From contig JBITNC010000001.1 in the NCBI GenBank assembly GCA_050084985.1, positions 12,896,001 to 12,960,000 of the forward strand: a stretch of DNA of 64,000 nucleotides, written 5' to 3'. Under the pieces are notes generated by a model. It searched no databases and had not been told where the DNA came from. It saw nothing but the letters and a program-made list of their open reading frames with translations. Shown piece after piece: positions 23,042-34,766 of the stretch (positions within the stretch are counted from its first letter, which is position 1; each line of letters opens with the position of its first letter). The DNA comes from Nageia nagi. Taxonomy: Eukaryota > Pinophyta. Position numbers and translations under genes: made by a program.

Positions 23042-24638
23042 TGTTGATTGAGATTGTGTAATATGTGCGCCTGGAACAATCTTAACCAAAGTAAATCATG
23101 AACAGACTGTGGTAGCAGCCTGATCTTCGGAGAAGGCAGGTTCCTTATCCATTGGGTAGAGAAAAAGTAACAGGAAAGAGATAAAAGAGTAGGGTGCGAG
23201 AAATTCAAGCAAAGGATAGGGTAACAGGAAAGGAAGTAAAAAGGATAGGGTAACGAGAGAGAAAGCAAAGGTAGATCACTAGTTCAGCATGGGCTTTCGC
23301 AGTATGCGAAACCTTGGCCTGAATCTAGTGTCGCAGCCACAGAACAAGTTCTCACTCTCTGAATAGCCTCCCAGCTTCTACTCTACCATGTAGCAGACAT
23401 AGTTATACTACAACTCGCGATTATCATTCAGGAAACAAGCTAAGCTGCCATAATGTAACCAAATTAAGAATAACAATTACGAGTGCTAGACAAGAAAGGT
23501 CAAGATGGTATCATGTTGCCGGCCAAAAACTACAGGTCTTCGAGAACAAATGTAAAGGGCAATACTAGGCTTCCGACCCTTCTTTCACTTTATTTTCATA
23601 TACTTATACTGTAGTAACAATAGTTACAAGATTTGCAGAATAGAAACGTTTACAAAAATGGCCTCAAGATTCTGGCCTTCTTGAATTGACACCACCTACA
23701 TACGCCACTTGGCCGTCTATTACAAAGTTGGGTGGATTGCAGACGATACGGTTCCTTGATGATTGTGCTCAGGCATCTTGCAGACTTCCTCTCTTTCAGG
23801 ATTTCTTAATTCTCTGGCTCAGGCTCTTCAATCTTTCTTTGCGGGCCTATTTTCCTCCGGGACTCAGTTTCATTCACCAATGTTAATCTTGTTTCTTTCC
23901 CTGACGTTAGCTTCATATCTCCGAAATATTTCGCTTTCCGGAGAGACTTGTGCTGATCTCATCGCCTCTAGGGCCGGTTTCATTCACTAATGTTAACTTT
24001 GCCTTTTCTTGTGACGTCATCCTCGAACTTCCGGAATGATTCACCTTCAGGGCTCTGGATACTGAATTACTCCTTCCTGATGTCATTTCTTCCAGACTCC
24101 GGTTTTCCTCAAAACGTTAACTTTGTTTTTTGCCATGACGTCAGCTTCATATTTCTGGAATGCATCACTCACTAGGCTCTGGATACTGGATTACTTCGCG
24201 CTGACATCACCTCCTCCGGGCTTCGGTTTCCTTCAAAATGTGACTCTGTTCTCCCCGTGACATCACCTTCATATGTCCGGAATGCTCTATTCACTGACTC
24301 CGGGCCTTTTAGTTCCTCTTGCTGACCTCTTCATCTTCGGAACCCGGTTCCATTCAAAATGTGAACGTTGTTTCCCCGTGACGTCATCTTCATATCTTCG
24401 GAATGCTTTGTTTCCCAGAGAAACTTATGCTGACTTTATCTTTTCCGGAACTTGGTCTTCACCAAAATATAACTATCTTATCCTTCGCACGTCTCCACTT
24501 CAGTTCGGACAACTTTACTCCGACTCTGGGCTGCTTTATCTGCTCCAGAAAAACTCCCGAGGATCTTAAAATGAACCCATGATGGCAAGTAAAGTACATC
24601 GGGGCTTTACTTCAGGATTTATTATGTAGGAATCTACA
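23042..24638 (-). repeat. Element C 5' LTR (right copy)
   Basis: Begins TGTTGATTGAGATTG and ends ATGTAGGAATCTACA on the plus strand, identical at the ends to the left copy. It retains an extra motif unit (a 'ctgacgttagc' near 23900) that is deleted in the left copy. Confidence 0.88.
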
Positions 24639-24925
24639 CACTCCACCCAACTCTTGAGCCTCACCATCCTTTCTATCAAAATTCTGGTAGTTACCCTCAC
24701 ATGGATTATTGTTGCTCTTTTTTACCTATGACCTTCCATAGGACATTTGTAGTGTCACACAGTATCAACTATTGGTTTCACTTAGCCCTCCATATTCATT
24801 ACCAACCATGGTTTGCTATTACCTACAACCACCATGACGTGCTCCTCCTTCTCATAGGAGCATGGCTCCCACTTTGCACTCGCCCTCCTCCTCTCTCCTC
24901 ATCTCTCTCTCACTCTCTCTCTCTC

Positions 24926-25000
<75 letters not shown>

Positions 25001-25008
25001 CTCTCTCA

Positions 25009-25054
<46 letters not shown>

Positions 25055-26665
25055 GGCCCATTCAAACATGTTTCATTTATTGAGGTAGTATTTTTTTATA
25101 CCTCTTTACAAGTAATTTTTTTCTTTTTCTTATCATGACTTGCTTTAATTATCTTGATCTAGCGTGGAGTAAAGAAGTCAAATTAGCATTAAATATGCAT
25201 TTAGTAGGAGTATGGGTCTCCTCTTTTTATTTAATTCTTGCAGACTTGGAAAGTAATGAATTCTTTTTGGAGGCTATTTTACCCCTTAAAATTAGTCCAA
25301 AAGAATTTTTTTACTTAGTTAATTTTTTTTCCTTTAAAGTTGAAAGACAATTTTAAGGAAATCTTTAGATAAAGCTTATTTTAGTAACTATGGAAGATTT
25401 TTTAAACCAAGCTTCAATTTTTAATGCTTTATTCAACTTGTAATTAAGTATTTATTAAAGGAAAAACATCCTACTTAAGATCCTTTTTTAAGTAAAAATA
25501 AGGGGGAAATTATTTATTTTTACTTAAAACTTTAGATCTTTTTTGCAAAGGTTGCATGCCTTTTTACTTAGGATATTTTTTCTTATGCATGTGCAAACTA
25601 TGGAAATATTTCATATTATGCATCTCTATATTTAACTTGATAAAACTCTTATGCAAAAATGAACTTATGAAGATGATCCATGATTATCATTTATGCCTCT
25701 CTAAGTAATTATTCCTTATGCAAGTTGAATAATGCATGCTTATTACTTAATGGAAATGATGCATGCTAAGTATTTGTGCAAAGTTAATGGACTTGTGCAA
25801 ATTATGTAAATGAGGCATGTTTATGCTTGATTATTTAGTCAATTTGTGCAAATTATGGACTTATGTAAAGATGTCCTTTAGGGGTTAGTAAACAAAATTC
25901 ATTGGACTCTTAGGTTCCAAGTTATGAATGGATGATATTTAATTTTTAAAGTAATTTACTTCATGTTTAGCATTTTTGCTTTATTTTACTTATGTAAAAA
26001 TGTAAACATTTATATGTGCAACCTCCTAAAATGAGCACATCTGTATGTACATTCTATAACATGACTTGTTTGGGGAGCCATGAGGTGAGGACAAGTTAAT
26101 TAGAGCCTTTAAGTTTGACAATCCATGTGGTGAAATATTTGTACTTCTTAATTGCCCCTAAGTCCTCTATTGGTCTAGACATAACTCTATTAAGTGGACA
26201 AGCATGTGTGTAGTGATACCACATGTCTGCACATCTATTTAGAGATTATCTTGATAACCTAGAAGGAAAACATGAAACCTAATCAAGATTAATAATTTTA
26301 TCAATCCAATAAATACCAAAACCTTGGAAAATAGCTAGTACTTCTCCTTGTGAGAGTATATTATTGCCCAAGGGGAACTGGTTGAGGATTGGTAGGACCT
26401 AGGATCCTCTTGTGTGGACATCTAGGTGAAGACCTAATTTTAATAAGAAAATAAGCCTCAACAACATCACTCTACATCTACGGTTTTTGAGATGAGAAAT
26501 GTATTTGGATATATGGGTTATTATTTGAATTATAAAATATTTTCACTTGTGAATAAAATCAAACACGTCTTTAATGTAACATGTATTATTTACTTGGTTA
26601 AAATTTAACATTTAATTTTATTTATTGAAACCACATGCTTATTATTTTACATTCTTGTGTAGCAA
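24639..26665 (+). other. Copia B leader, second part
   Basis: Continuation of the leader after element C. It contains a C/T-rich part (24644-24900), the (CT)n block, and an AT-rich part to 26665. Parts of the last kilobase correspond in reverse complement to the copia A leader (for example 'acatgtggtatcactaca' at 51132, against 26200-26230). No ORF with a recognisable domain. Confidence 0.6.
24902..25051. repeat. (CT)n microsatellite, about 150 bp
   Basis: Almost pure CT dinucleotides with occasional interruptions ('ctcctctctctc', 'actctc'). Long open frames through it on both strands (SLSLSL and REREREs) are translations of the repeat. Confidence 0.95.
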
Positions 26666-29600
26666 ATGGGAGAATATTTTTTAACCAAACACATTCTTGA
26701 TGGTTACAACTATGGAATTTAGGAACCTTGTATGAGAGATAAATTGTAGGTAAGAAAGCTTTGGCAAATAGTGAATGCAAAATTTGTACCTCCTATAGAT
26801 GAGAAGGCTTTAGAGGCTTAAAACACAAAGAATGAGTTGGCAACCTCCATGATTTATTGTATAGTTTTAGATGATGTGCTCCTGATGATTTCCTCTTCAA
26901 CCTTGATAAAGAAAGCATGGGATAAGCTTAAGCAAATCTACCTTGGTTTAAAATTTTCAAGAAGATTTATCATTCTCCAAAAGTTGCTTCAATATCATTA
27001 AGGGAAGATGAAAATATGGTTATCTACTTGAACAAAATTATTGACCTAAGGACCCAACTTGTTGCTTGTGGATGCAATTAGATCAATGATGAGTTCATGG
27101 TTTTCATCATTCTTCAAAGCCTTTGTTCAAAGTTTGAAAACTTTGTAATGGTTATGGAAACAAGGCTTGATGATAAAGAAGTATTCTCCTTTGAGAACCT
27201 TTCTAAGCATATATTTAAGCATGAAAAAGGCCTTAACAATAAGGTGTTTATTTCTTCTCCTAAAGATAATAGCGTTGCTCTTGGAGTAACCAAAACTCCT
27301 TTTAAGAACAAGTTTAACTATTAAAGGAAATATTATCCTTATTTCTCCAAAAGGTTTGAGAAGAGAGTCAATGGCTACAATAGCAATAAAAATAATAAAA
27401 ACAACAACCACAGTAGCAAGAAAATGAAAATAACAATTATTTCAAATAAAGAGATGAAAAAGGCAAAGCAAATACTCCTTATCCTAAAGAAACGTTTGAT
27501 GACAATTGTAACTATTGTGGCATTCAAGGTCACAAAAAAATTGATTACTACAAAAAAAAAAGAGAAAAAGAATAAAAGTAATGGAAATGTAAAGAAATAC
27601 AAAGGAAAGAAGAATATTCATACTAGTTTTGCTACAATGCTTTACTCTATGTCTCACTCTTTTTCATCTAAATGGATTGTTGACTGTGGTTGCACTAATC
27701 ACCTATGCTTTGAAAAAGAAAATTTTGAAAAATTTTACAAGTATAAAAAGGATGTAGTTGTGATAGATGATAACTCTACCTTTGAAGCTCAAGGAATTGG
27801 GAGTGTTTTGATTCATGAAAAAGTTCATGAAAATATTCTCTATGTTCTTAAGTTAAGGATGAACCTTCTCTTTATGATCCAAGTTGCTAAAAAAGGGTAC
27901 TCTTTTGAGTTTGACTCTCAATCCTAGTGCATTAAGAAAGGATTTACCACTTTGTTTAAAGGATCTATGAAAGATAACCTCTATATTCTGCATTAAGTTC
28001 TATCAAAGATGTGTCATGCTTCTAGTGTGTATTCTAAAGGTAATCTTTGGTACCATCATTTAAGGCATCTTAACCATAAGAGTTTTCAAATAATGAAAGA
28101 CCAAGAACTTATAGAAGACTTGCCTTCAATTTCTCCTTCGGTTGGTCTATGCAATAAGTGCATTCTTGGTAAGATGTATAGATAAAAGTTTGAAAAAGAT
28201 AAGGTAATAAGAGCATCTCAACTTCCTCAACTTGTGTTTGATGGGTCCATTTTAGACTAAGTCACTTGGAGGAGAATCTTACATCTTGACCTTCATTGAT
28301 GAATTTAGTAGGATGACCTTTGGGAATATACTTGAGCATAAGGATCAAACTTTTGAGAGTTTTAAGGTTTTTAAGGCCTTTGTTGAGAATCAAACTAAAC
28401 TCAAAATCAAGATGTTGAGATCAAATAATAGGGGAGAATATAACAATAATGAGTTCAATGACTATTGTGCTAAGTATGGAATCAAGAGGTAGTTTACAAT
28501 TCCATACACTCCTTAATAGAATGGTATTGTTAAAGGAAAAATAAAATAATTATGGAGATGACTAGATGCATGTTAGGTAATATTCCTAAATTCTTATGAG
28601 GTGAAGCTATGAGCACTACTATTTACACCTTAAATAGGTGTCCCATAAAATCTATTTAGAGAAAAACTCCATTTGAGGTATGGTCAGGAAGAATACCTAA
28701 CATTTCTCACCTTAGGGTGTTTAGTTGTGAAGCTTTCTCCTACATTATTTCTGAGAAAAGGAAGAAATTGGATAAAAAAAATAAAAAATTCATTTTTATG
28801 AGTTATGATAGTCAATATAGAGGCTATAGGCTCTACTCTCCAACCTATAAAGTAGTGTTCATTTCTAGAGATGTAAAGTTAATGAACTTCCTAAAGAATC
28901 TATTTCTAATGAGGATGTTGATGATCTAAAGAACTCTTTAGTTACTCCTAGCTAGTTGGATATAATATAAACAAGTCACCTCAGGAACAAAATTCTCTAA
29001 CACAAAGGGTAACAAGGAGCATGACCTTGAACAAATATTTAATTGCAATATTGACAACAAGCATGAGCCCTCAACCTTTAAAGAAGCTTCTAAGTATGAG
29101 TGCTAGATAGAAGCTATGAAAGTGGAGTATATGAGGTGCTTATAAAAAATAAAACTTAGAACTAGATTTTTTATCCTAATGAAAAGAATGTGATTGGCAA
29201 TAAGTGGATCTACAAGGTCAAGTTTAATTTAGTTGAAGATATTGAAAAATACAAGACAAGGTTAGTAGTTAAAGGTTTTGCTTAGAAATATAGTGTAGAT
29301 TATGAGGAAACCTTTGCTCCCATGGTAAATATGCTTACTATGAGAGTTATCCTTGCTCTTTTTGCAGCTCAAATATGGAAAGTTTTTCAACTTGATATCA
29401 AGAGTGCATTTCTCAATGGTGACTTAAATGTGGATATTTTTATGAATCAACCAAAAGGGTTTATTATGGAAGGTAAAGAGTCCTTTGTATGTAAGCTAAA
29501 GAATTCATTGTATGGAATTAAGCAAGCACCTTGAACTTGGTACAAAAATATTTCAAGGTACTTCGTAGATATTAGATTTTTCAAGTACTTTTTTTACTCT

Positions 29601-30510
29601 AATCTATATGTGTTCAATCAAGGAAAAGATGTGTTCTTGATTCTCCTTTACACGAATGATATTAGAATGCAAGTGTATCAATACAAGGATTGTACTTACC
29701 TCAATCAATATAAGTATATATTAGATATCTTACAAATGTTTGGAATGGAGAAGTGTATATATGCTGTAATTCCATTCTCTCCTTAAATCATTATTTCTCT
29801 AAGCTCCAACTCTCAATTAACTGATGCTATAGCTTACAATAATTAATTGGTAGTCTTTTGTATTTAACTATATCCAAGTTAGATATTACCTTTGTAATGA
29901 ATTTGATGGCACAATTCATGTAAAAACCATATGTTGAGCACTTCAATGTTGTTAAACAAATCTTGAGGTATGTTACAAGGACTAAGGATCTTGTTGTCAA
30001 GTATTCCAAGCTACCTTCATTTGTTCTATCTGGATTCTCAAATTCTAACTATGGGGGAGATAGAGATGATAGAAATTCAACCTCTACATATGTGTTTAGC
30101 ATTAGTTTGGGTGCTATCTCTTGAGTTTTCAAGAAGCAACCTACTATTTCTCTTTCTACCATAGAAGTTGAATATTGTGCCATGTTTGATGTAGCCCAAG
30201 AAGCCATTTGGCTAAGGCATCTTCTAAAAGAAATTGGATATGAGCAAGGTGGTTCATCTTTTATTTCTTCAGATAATCAATTGGCTATTTCTTTAGCTAT
30301 GAATCCTATGTTCCATCAAAGAATAAAACATGTGGAAATCCATATCCATTTTATTAGGGAGAAGGTTTTTGATAGCATCATACACATGGAGCATTGTCCA
30401 TCCACCTTAAACTTCATTGATTGTTCACCAAGCCCCTCCTAGAAGCTCAATTCTATAAGCTTAGGGATGCTATTGGGTTGGTACAGTTGCCCTTAAGGGA
30501 GAGTGAAGTG
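26666..30510 (+). pseudogene. Copia B gag-pol polyprotein, degraded
   Basis: The start at 26666 (MGEYFLTKHILDG) matches the start of copia A (MVETFIPKHILDG). Order: gag (DVLLMISSSTL; an in-frame TAG at 27079-27081 before INDEF-type sequence); a zinc-knuckle-like CNYCGIQGHKKIDYY with Tyr in place of the last Cys; the protease motif WIVDCGCTNH near 27675; GAG-pre-integrase (KGNLWYHHLRH-type); integrase from 28240 (FIDEFSRMTFG; LRSNNRGEY with Asn for the second catalytic Asp); RT (YEETFAPMVNM; VFQLDIKSAFLNGD; KNSLYGIKQAP); and RNase H (SNYGGDRDD; AQEAIWLRHLLKEIGYEQ; FIREKVFDSI). The RT active-site region is replaced by a deletion near 29650. Many stops and frameshifts; not functional. Confidence 0.88.
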
Positions 30511-31322
30511 TTAATTCTTATGTTGAATTCATGTTTGTGATGACAACTTCACCCCTACAAGGATTTTGTGCTATATAGTGTTGATTTTGTTGTACACCTT
30601 TGTGGTAAGCTCATTCTGTGTGAGGAACTTGTTGTACAAATTAGCCAATATAGCACTATTCAATTATCTAGGTGTAAGGAACTCTTATGTATCTTTTGGC
30701 ACTGTTCATTTATCCATATGTGAGGAACTTGTATGTGTATACTCTTTATTTTTGGTCAATCTAGCACTATTCAGTTATCCATATGTGAGAAACTCTTATA
30801 TGTATTTTGGCACTATTCAATTATCCATTTGTGAGAAACTCATATGTGCATGCTTTATTTTATAATGATAATCAACACATGTTTTATATATAGTAGATGA
30901 TTAAAAGTTTTTGGCATGGCATATTCATGATGATTTATAGTGCATCAATGATCATTTCATGATGGCATTTGTGTGATTCATCTATCCTTGTTGATATGAA
31001 TATGATGCATCTAACTAATCTTGTTATTTGATCTGCTTAAAACTTGCAAGTTCCTTTGAGATTGTAGGTTACTTACCTTAGGTATGCAGGCTCTTGGAGA
31101 CTTTTCATGACTTCCAATTGGATGACTACTTCATGTATATTAAAACTGGTTTTGGTTAATGATTGTATTTGGCAAAGTAGTGAGTCTCAAACTAGATCTT
31201 TCTTACTTCACAAATATGTAAAAAATTTTCATCTCCATTTTATCTATTTGGAGGAGAACTCTCTTACTCTCTCTTCTTCTTCTCTCTTACTTGCTCTATC
31301 CCAATATTGTATTAAGGGAGAG
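30511..31322 (+). other. Copia B 3' untranslated region with tandem motif and PPT
   Basis: 30570-30860 contains four loose copies of a motif 'gtgagGAACt..tatgt..tttggcaCtatTcaatTaTccat'. The region ends with 'attaagggagag' (31311-31322), the polypurine tract directly before the 3' LTR. Confidence 0.65.
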
Positions 31323-31832
31323 TGTTGGAATGTATAATGCATTATTGTAAAGGTTTGTATTAAATCTTCTATATAAGTTCACTAATACTTAAGGGTATCA
31401 TTTGATACCTTAATTATTTAAGTGAATATGATAATGCAACCTATCCTACATTTCATGTCATGAGTATGTCCCTTGGGTAAAAGGATGTGCATGTCATGCT
31501 TTTGTACATTGGATAAAAAGGTGATCCAAAGAGTAGGAAGATTGTGGAGTAAAGTTATCCTATAAATAGAAGGCTCCCTCTTTGTGATCACACACCAATT
31601 GTGGAGTAAAGTTATGCTATAGGATAGAAATGTAAGAGTTGAGAGTAGGAAGATTGTAAGAGAGTTGTATTTGTGATTGAAGTAAATATCTAGTTAGTGG
31701 ATGTACTTCTAGTTGGAGGAACCACTTACATATTATGTTATGAGATTGCTTTGTGAGTTTGTTAGATATAATTGTGAGCTTTCATGTAATCTTGGTTGAT
31801 TAGGAATTATCTTGTTAGTGTTAGTTTCTTCA
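31323..31832 (+). repeat. Copia B 3' LTR
   Basis: Pairs with 18258-18750. It is 17 bp longer because, before its TATA box, it carries an extra segment near 31533-31560 ('gtaggaagattgtggagtaaagtta') made of words that also occur about 45-110 bp further on in the same LTR, so it looks like a templated local insertion. Confidence 0.88.
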
Positions 31833-31837
31833 ACAAG

Positions 31838-32587
31838 AATACAAATGAGAGAGATTATTGTTATTATTATGAGGATGAGAGAGCATATTGTAAAAGAGAA
31901 AAAATAATAAATATTATCTTATCACCATGTAACCATAAACTCCAAATTTGTAATCCTTTAATGTTATAAAAGGGAACATGGAGTGTGAAAAAATTTAAGT
32001 CCTTTAGTGTGAATTTCCTCTCAAAGGAAGTGAATTAGTGTAGGTTTGAAAATAATGTGGAAGACTCTATTTTATTATAAACTTCATGAAAAATAACAAA
32101 ACCATGAGAGTAATATTATAGGTGAATTTCAAGCTTGCATAGAAAAAGAAAAAAGAATATGGATAAGATTATAGCCATGGAGAAAGAAGTGGATGACATA
32201 ATCACCATGATAAAAAGAAAAAAGATGAAGAGTAGTTCTAAAGATGTCATATATGGAGAAGCAATGTGGAACTATGCTTAAGAAATTTTGTTGAAAAGAG
32301 AGTCATCTTCAAGAAAGGGATTCAGTGGAGAGCCTACAGTGATCATTGATTTGGCTTCAATAAACAAAATCATGAAAAAAGAATGATCATACAAGTGACA
32401 TCATAAAATGGAATCTATAATAATAGATTGCTATTTTATAGATGTAGACCACATCATTCAAACCAAGGAAACTATATGTGTACATCATTTTGTGTGTTTT
32501 TGATTTGGTGTACATTTTATTTTGCAAGCACTAAAATGAATAAAGTGTGATATCCAAATTAAATATTGAATTTAGGTTTACATATCA
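31838..32587 (+). repeat. Element D 3' LTR, right part
   Basis: Continuation of the LTR interrupted at 18257. It aligns with 16740-17470 and ends 'ggtttacatatca', matching 'ggtctatggatca' at the end of the 5' LTR. Confidence 0.8.
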
Positions 32588-32750
32588 TTTAAAGAATTCA
32601 AGGCACTTGTGTAGAAATAAACTTCTCATCACATTTATGTTCTCCAATCAAATCAAGGGGGATAATACTTATCAAATGAGTTTTTTGAATTCTTGAAGCA
32701 ACATGGAATTTAACAATAGTTTACCATACCCTACAAACTATAGCAAAATG
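32588..32750 (+). pseudogene. Copia E, second segment, part 2: integrase
   Basis: Resumes the integrase frame cut by element D: 'aagaattcaaggcacttgtg' and 'aaacttctcatcaca' match 14738-14790 of the first segment, followed by the equivalent of the EFFEFLKQHGI segment and 'ccctacaaactatagcaaaatg'. It is interrupted again near 32750 by element F. Confidence 0.75.
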
Positions 32751-32899
32751 AATAACAAAGATAAAAGGGAACCAAGGAGTCCAACTTGGCCATAGTAGCT
32801 AATAGTGTACCAAAGCTAAACATGAGCCCATCCATGTATCAAAAATTCACTCAAAGAAGGATGATGTTGATGTCAAGGAGGGAACAAAATAAGGCTTTA

Positions 32900-33496
32900 G
32901 AAGTGGTGGCTACTGTGTTGAATAGTCTTTTGGTGGGCGTTTAAAGAAAACATGTAACCTAAGATCATCCATAGTGATATAAGTGAAAGGAATATCCTCA
33001 CACTCTATAAACTACTCCATGAGACTAGAAGAAAATGGTTCCACTAAATCCTTAAGAAACTCATCAACAATGGGTTGGTCTACAAAAGGATGTATAAGTG
33101 TTTCCTCAAGATGCTCCATCAACTCCTCAAAAAAATCCTCCTTGGCTAGTGCCTCCTGAATAAGTGTCAATCCCTTTGTAAACGTATCCTTAAGTTCATA
33201 TAGTACTTCTTGAAAATATTGAAGTTCTTCTCATAGATATTCTTCTCCTTGGGTGTTGCAATAACTTTCTTTTGAGAGGCAAGCATGTCTTCTACAAGAT
33301 TGGCAAGATAATAAGCATCATACCAAGTTTTTGGATTCCATATGGTAACATTAGGCTTAATGTCTTCATGTAATCCTTGAATGAAGCAATGTTTATATGT
33401 ATCCACATGAAATCCATTAAAAGCACAAAAATTGGTAAATTCAATGTGATAATGTTTCACCAAGGATGTTTTATGAGGATAATACATGTAAGCCAT
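32900..33496 (-). pseudogene. Element F gag-like protein fragment
   Basis: A minus-strand open frame of 109 codons (33496-33167) starts MAYMYYPHKTSLVKHYHIEF and contains FIQGLHEDIKPNV, LANLVEDMLASQKK and a basic end. That pattern (an ordered helical core followed by a K/R-rich segment) is common in retrotransposon gag. A second frame continues to about 32900 (EDFFEELMEHLEETLIHPF; ITMDDLRLHVFFKRPP). No zinc knuckle was seen. Assignment as gag is inference from context next to an LTR and primer site. Confidence 0.5.
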
Positions 33497-34499
33497 TTGT
33501 TTTTTTTTCCACCCACTCTATATTTTAAGCTATTTTTTAGATAGATTCACTATTTTTAACATAAAATGGTCAATATAGCTTTAAAAATTTTGAAATATTT
33601 TTTTAAGAACTCCTAAGACACATGTCTAGAAAACCTTTCAATATTTTGAGCTAACTCGCCAAGATTAAAAATATATGACTATTTCCTTTTTCCATTTTTT
33701 CATAATTCTTGATCTAGGGGTTTTAGTAATTTCCACACAAATTGATCAATACTACTTAAAATAATCTAATTTTTTTATTAAATTATTCTCATATGCATAT
33801 AAATATTCCCTCCAAAAATAAGAATCCAATTTCATTTATTTTGCCCTAAAATATGAATTTAGTGAAAACCCTAAAATGCTAATAAATCCCAAAATATAAC
33901 TTCAAAGGATTTAAAATTTGTACTGCATGTGGATGATGATATTTATGAAACACCCACCAAAATATTTCAAAAACATCCTTTATATGCATTAATGGTGAGC
34001 ATTTTTCTTTTATGACTCTTTAAATTCTTCAAAAACCCTATAATTTCTTCAAATCCTCCATCCACAAATGCCCCACAAACTAGATCCATCTGCCCTTACC
34101 ACTTGCTTTATGGGATTTGCCTCTAAATTCCCATGTATAGCCTCAAATCCTCTTAGGATTTCTTCTACCAAAAAAATTACTGCACATGTGTTCTCTTCTC
34201 ATATCTGCTTTCACTTGGGAGCTTCTACTCTAGATCTCCTTGATCCATGTAATGTGCCTTTAGAACCACTCCACAATAGAAATCTACCCACATAGAAAAA
34301 TAACGTACTCCAAAATATTAAAAATCACACATACCATAAATCTACCAAAAAGACAAAATAGGCTTGCATTGTAAAAATTCATCCATATAACTAAACTCCA
34401 AAACCACTCAACACACAAAACCTCTCATAGATAATAAAAACCACTCACACTAATAAGAAAACTACCCATAAGAGCCAAAATTGATGCTCTAATACTAGA

Positions 34500-34747
34500 T
34501 GTTAAGATCCTAATGGATCATAAATTGATTATGGATTAATCCCATGAAAATACACTAATCCTACACTAATGAATTGCTTGTACCACTTCAAGGGGGACAA
34601 CTCCTTGAGAATCACTTCTCATATAAATCTCAACTTATTCTTCTTATTTTTACATAATAAGGAATCCCCCTATAAATAGCTTATACAACATAACTATCCC
34701 AATGCATAGTGGATGTGGTACTAAACATAAATATTATTCTTAATACA
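34500..34747 (-). repeat. Element F 5' LTR
   Basis: Begins TGTTAAGATCC and ends TCTTAATACA, giving imperfect inverted ends (TGTTAAGA and its near complement). Just inside on the left, 'gctctaatacta' is the complement of a two-mismatch variant of the TGGTATCAGAGC primer site. Confidence 0.55.
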
Positions 34748-34766
34748 TGTTATGGGGTCATAATGA

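Larger units (their letters stand above)
19917..24638 (-). mobile_element. Element C: gag-only (TR-GAG-type) LTR retrotransposon
   Basis: Two long LTRs (19917-21476, 1,560 bp; 23042-24638, 1,597 bp) are closely similar and have TGTT...TACA ends. A perfect 5-bp TSD CACTC (19912-19916 and 24639-24643) flanks the element. The internal region (21477-23041) encodes only a gag-like protein on the minus strand; there is no protease, integrase or RT. This is the structure described for TR-GAG elements, which rely on enzymes from other elements. It sits in the leader of copia B, so it is the innermost and latest of the four nested insertions. Confidence 0.88.
18258..31832 (+). mobile_element. Copia B: degraded Ty1/copia element carrying nested C
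   Basis: LTRs at 18258-18750 and 31323-31832 (TGTTGG...CTTCA) are flanked by a perfect 5-bp TSD ACAAG (18253-18257 and 31833-31837). PBS at 18754-18765, PPT at 31311-31322. The coding region (26666-30510) has the order gag, protease, integrase, RT, RNase H, which is diagnostic for copia. The element is about 8.9 kb once nested C (19917-24638) is discounted. It is the same family as copia A but much more decayed. It lies inside the second LTR of element D. Confidence 0.9.
16441..32587 (+). mobile_element. Element D: non-autonomous LTR retrotransposon carrying nested B and C
   Basis: The two LTRs (16441-17470, and 17964-18257 continued at 31838-32587) have TGAT/TTAT...ATCA ends and are about 1.03-1.04 kb long once nested copia B is discounted. 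Between them lie only about 493 bp of non-coding DNA with an initiator-Met-type primer site at one end and a purine tract at the other. The flanks TTCAA (16436-16440) and TTTAA (32588-32592) are a one-mismatch TSD. The flanking copia integrase sequence becomes collinear with the homologous region at 14720-14790 when D is skipped. With no coding capacity it would depend on proteins from another element. Confidence 0.8.
32751..34747 (-). mobile_element. Element F: truncated LTR element with gag-like frame
   Basis: The copia E sequence stops near 32750 and resumes near 34767. Between them is a minus-strand insertion: a 5' LTR at 34500-34747, a primer-site-like sequence at 34485-34497, a non-coding leader (33500-34484) and a gag-like ORF at 33496-33167. 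No 3' LTR was recognised at the left end, so the element is probably truncated. The TSD was not resolved. Confidence 0.55.

Noticed and set aside
24701-25138. 145-codon ORF rich in Ser-Leu
   Set aside because: Produced by the (CT)n microsatellite.
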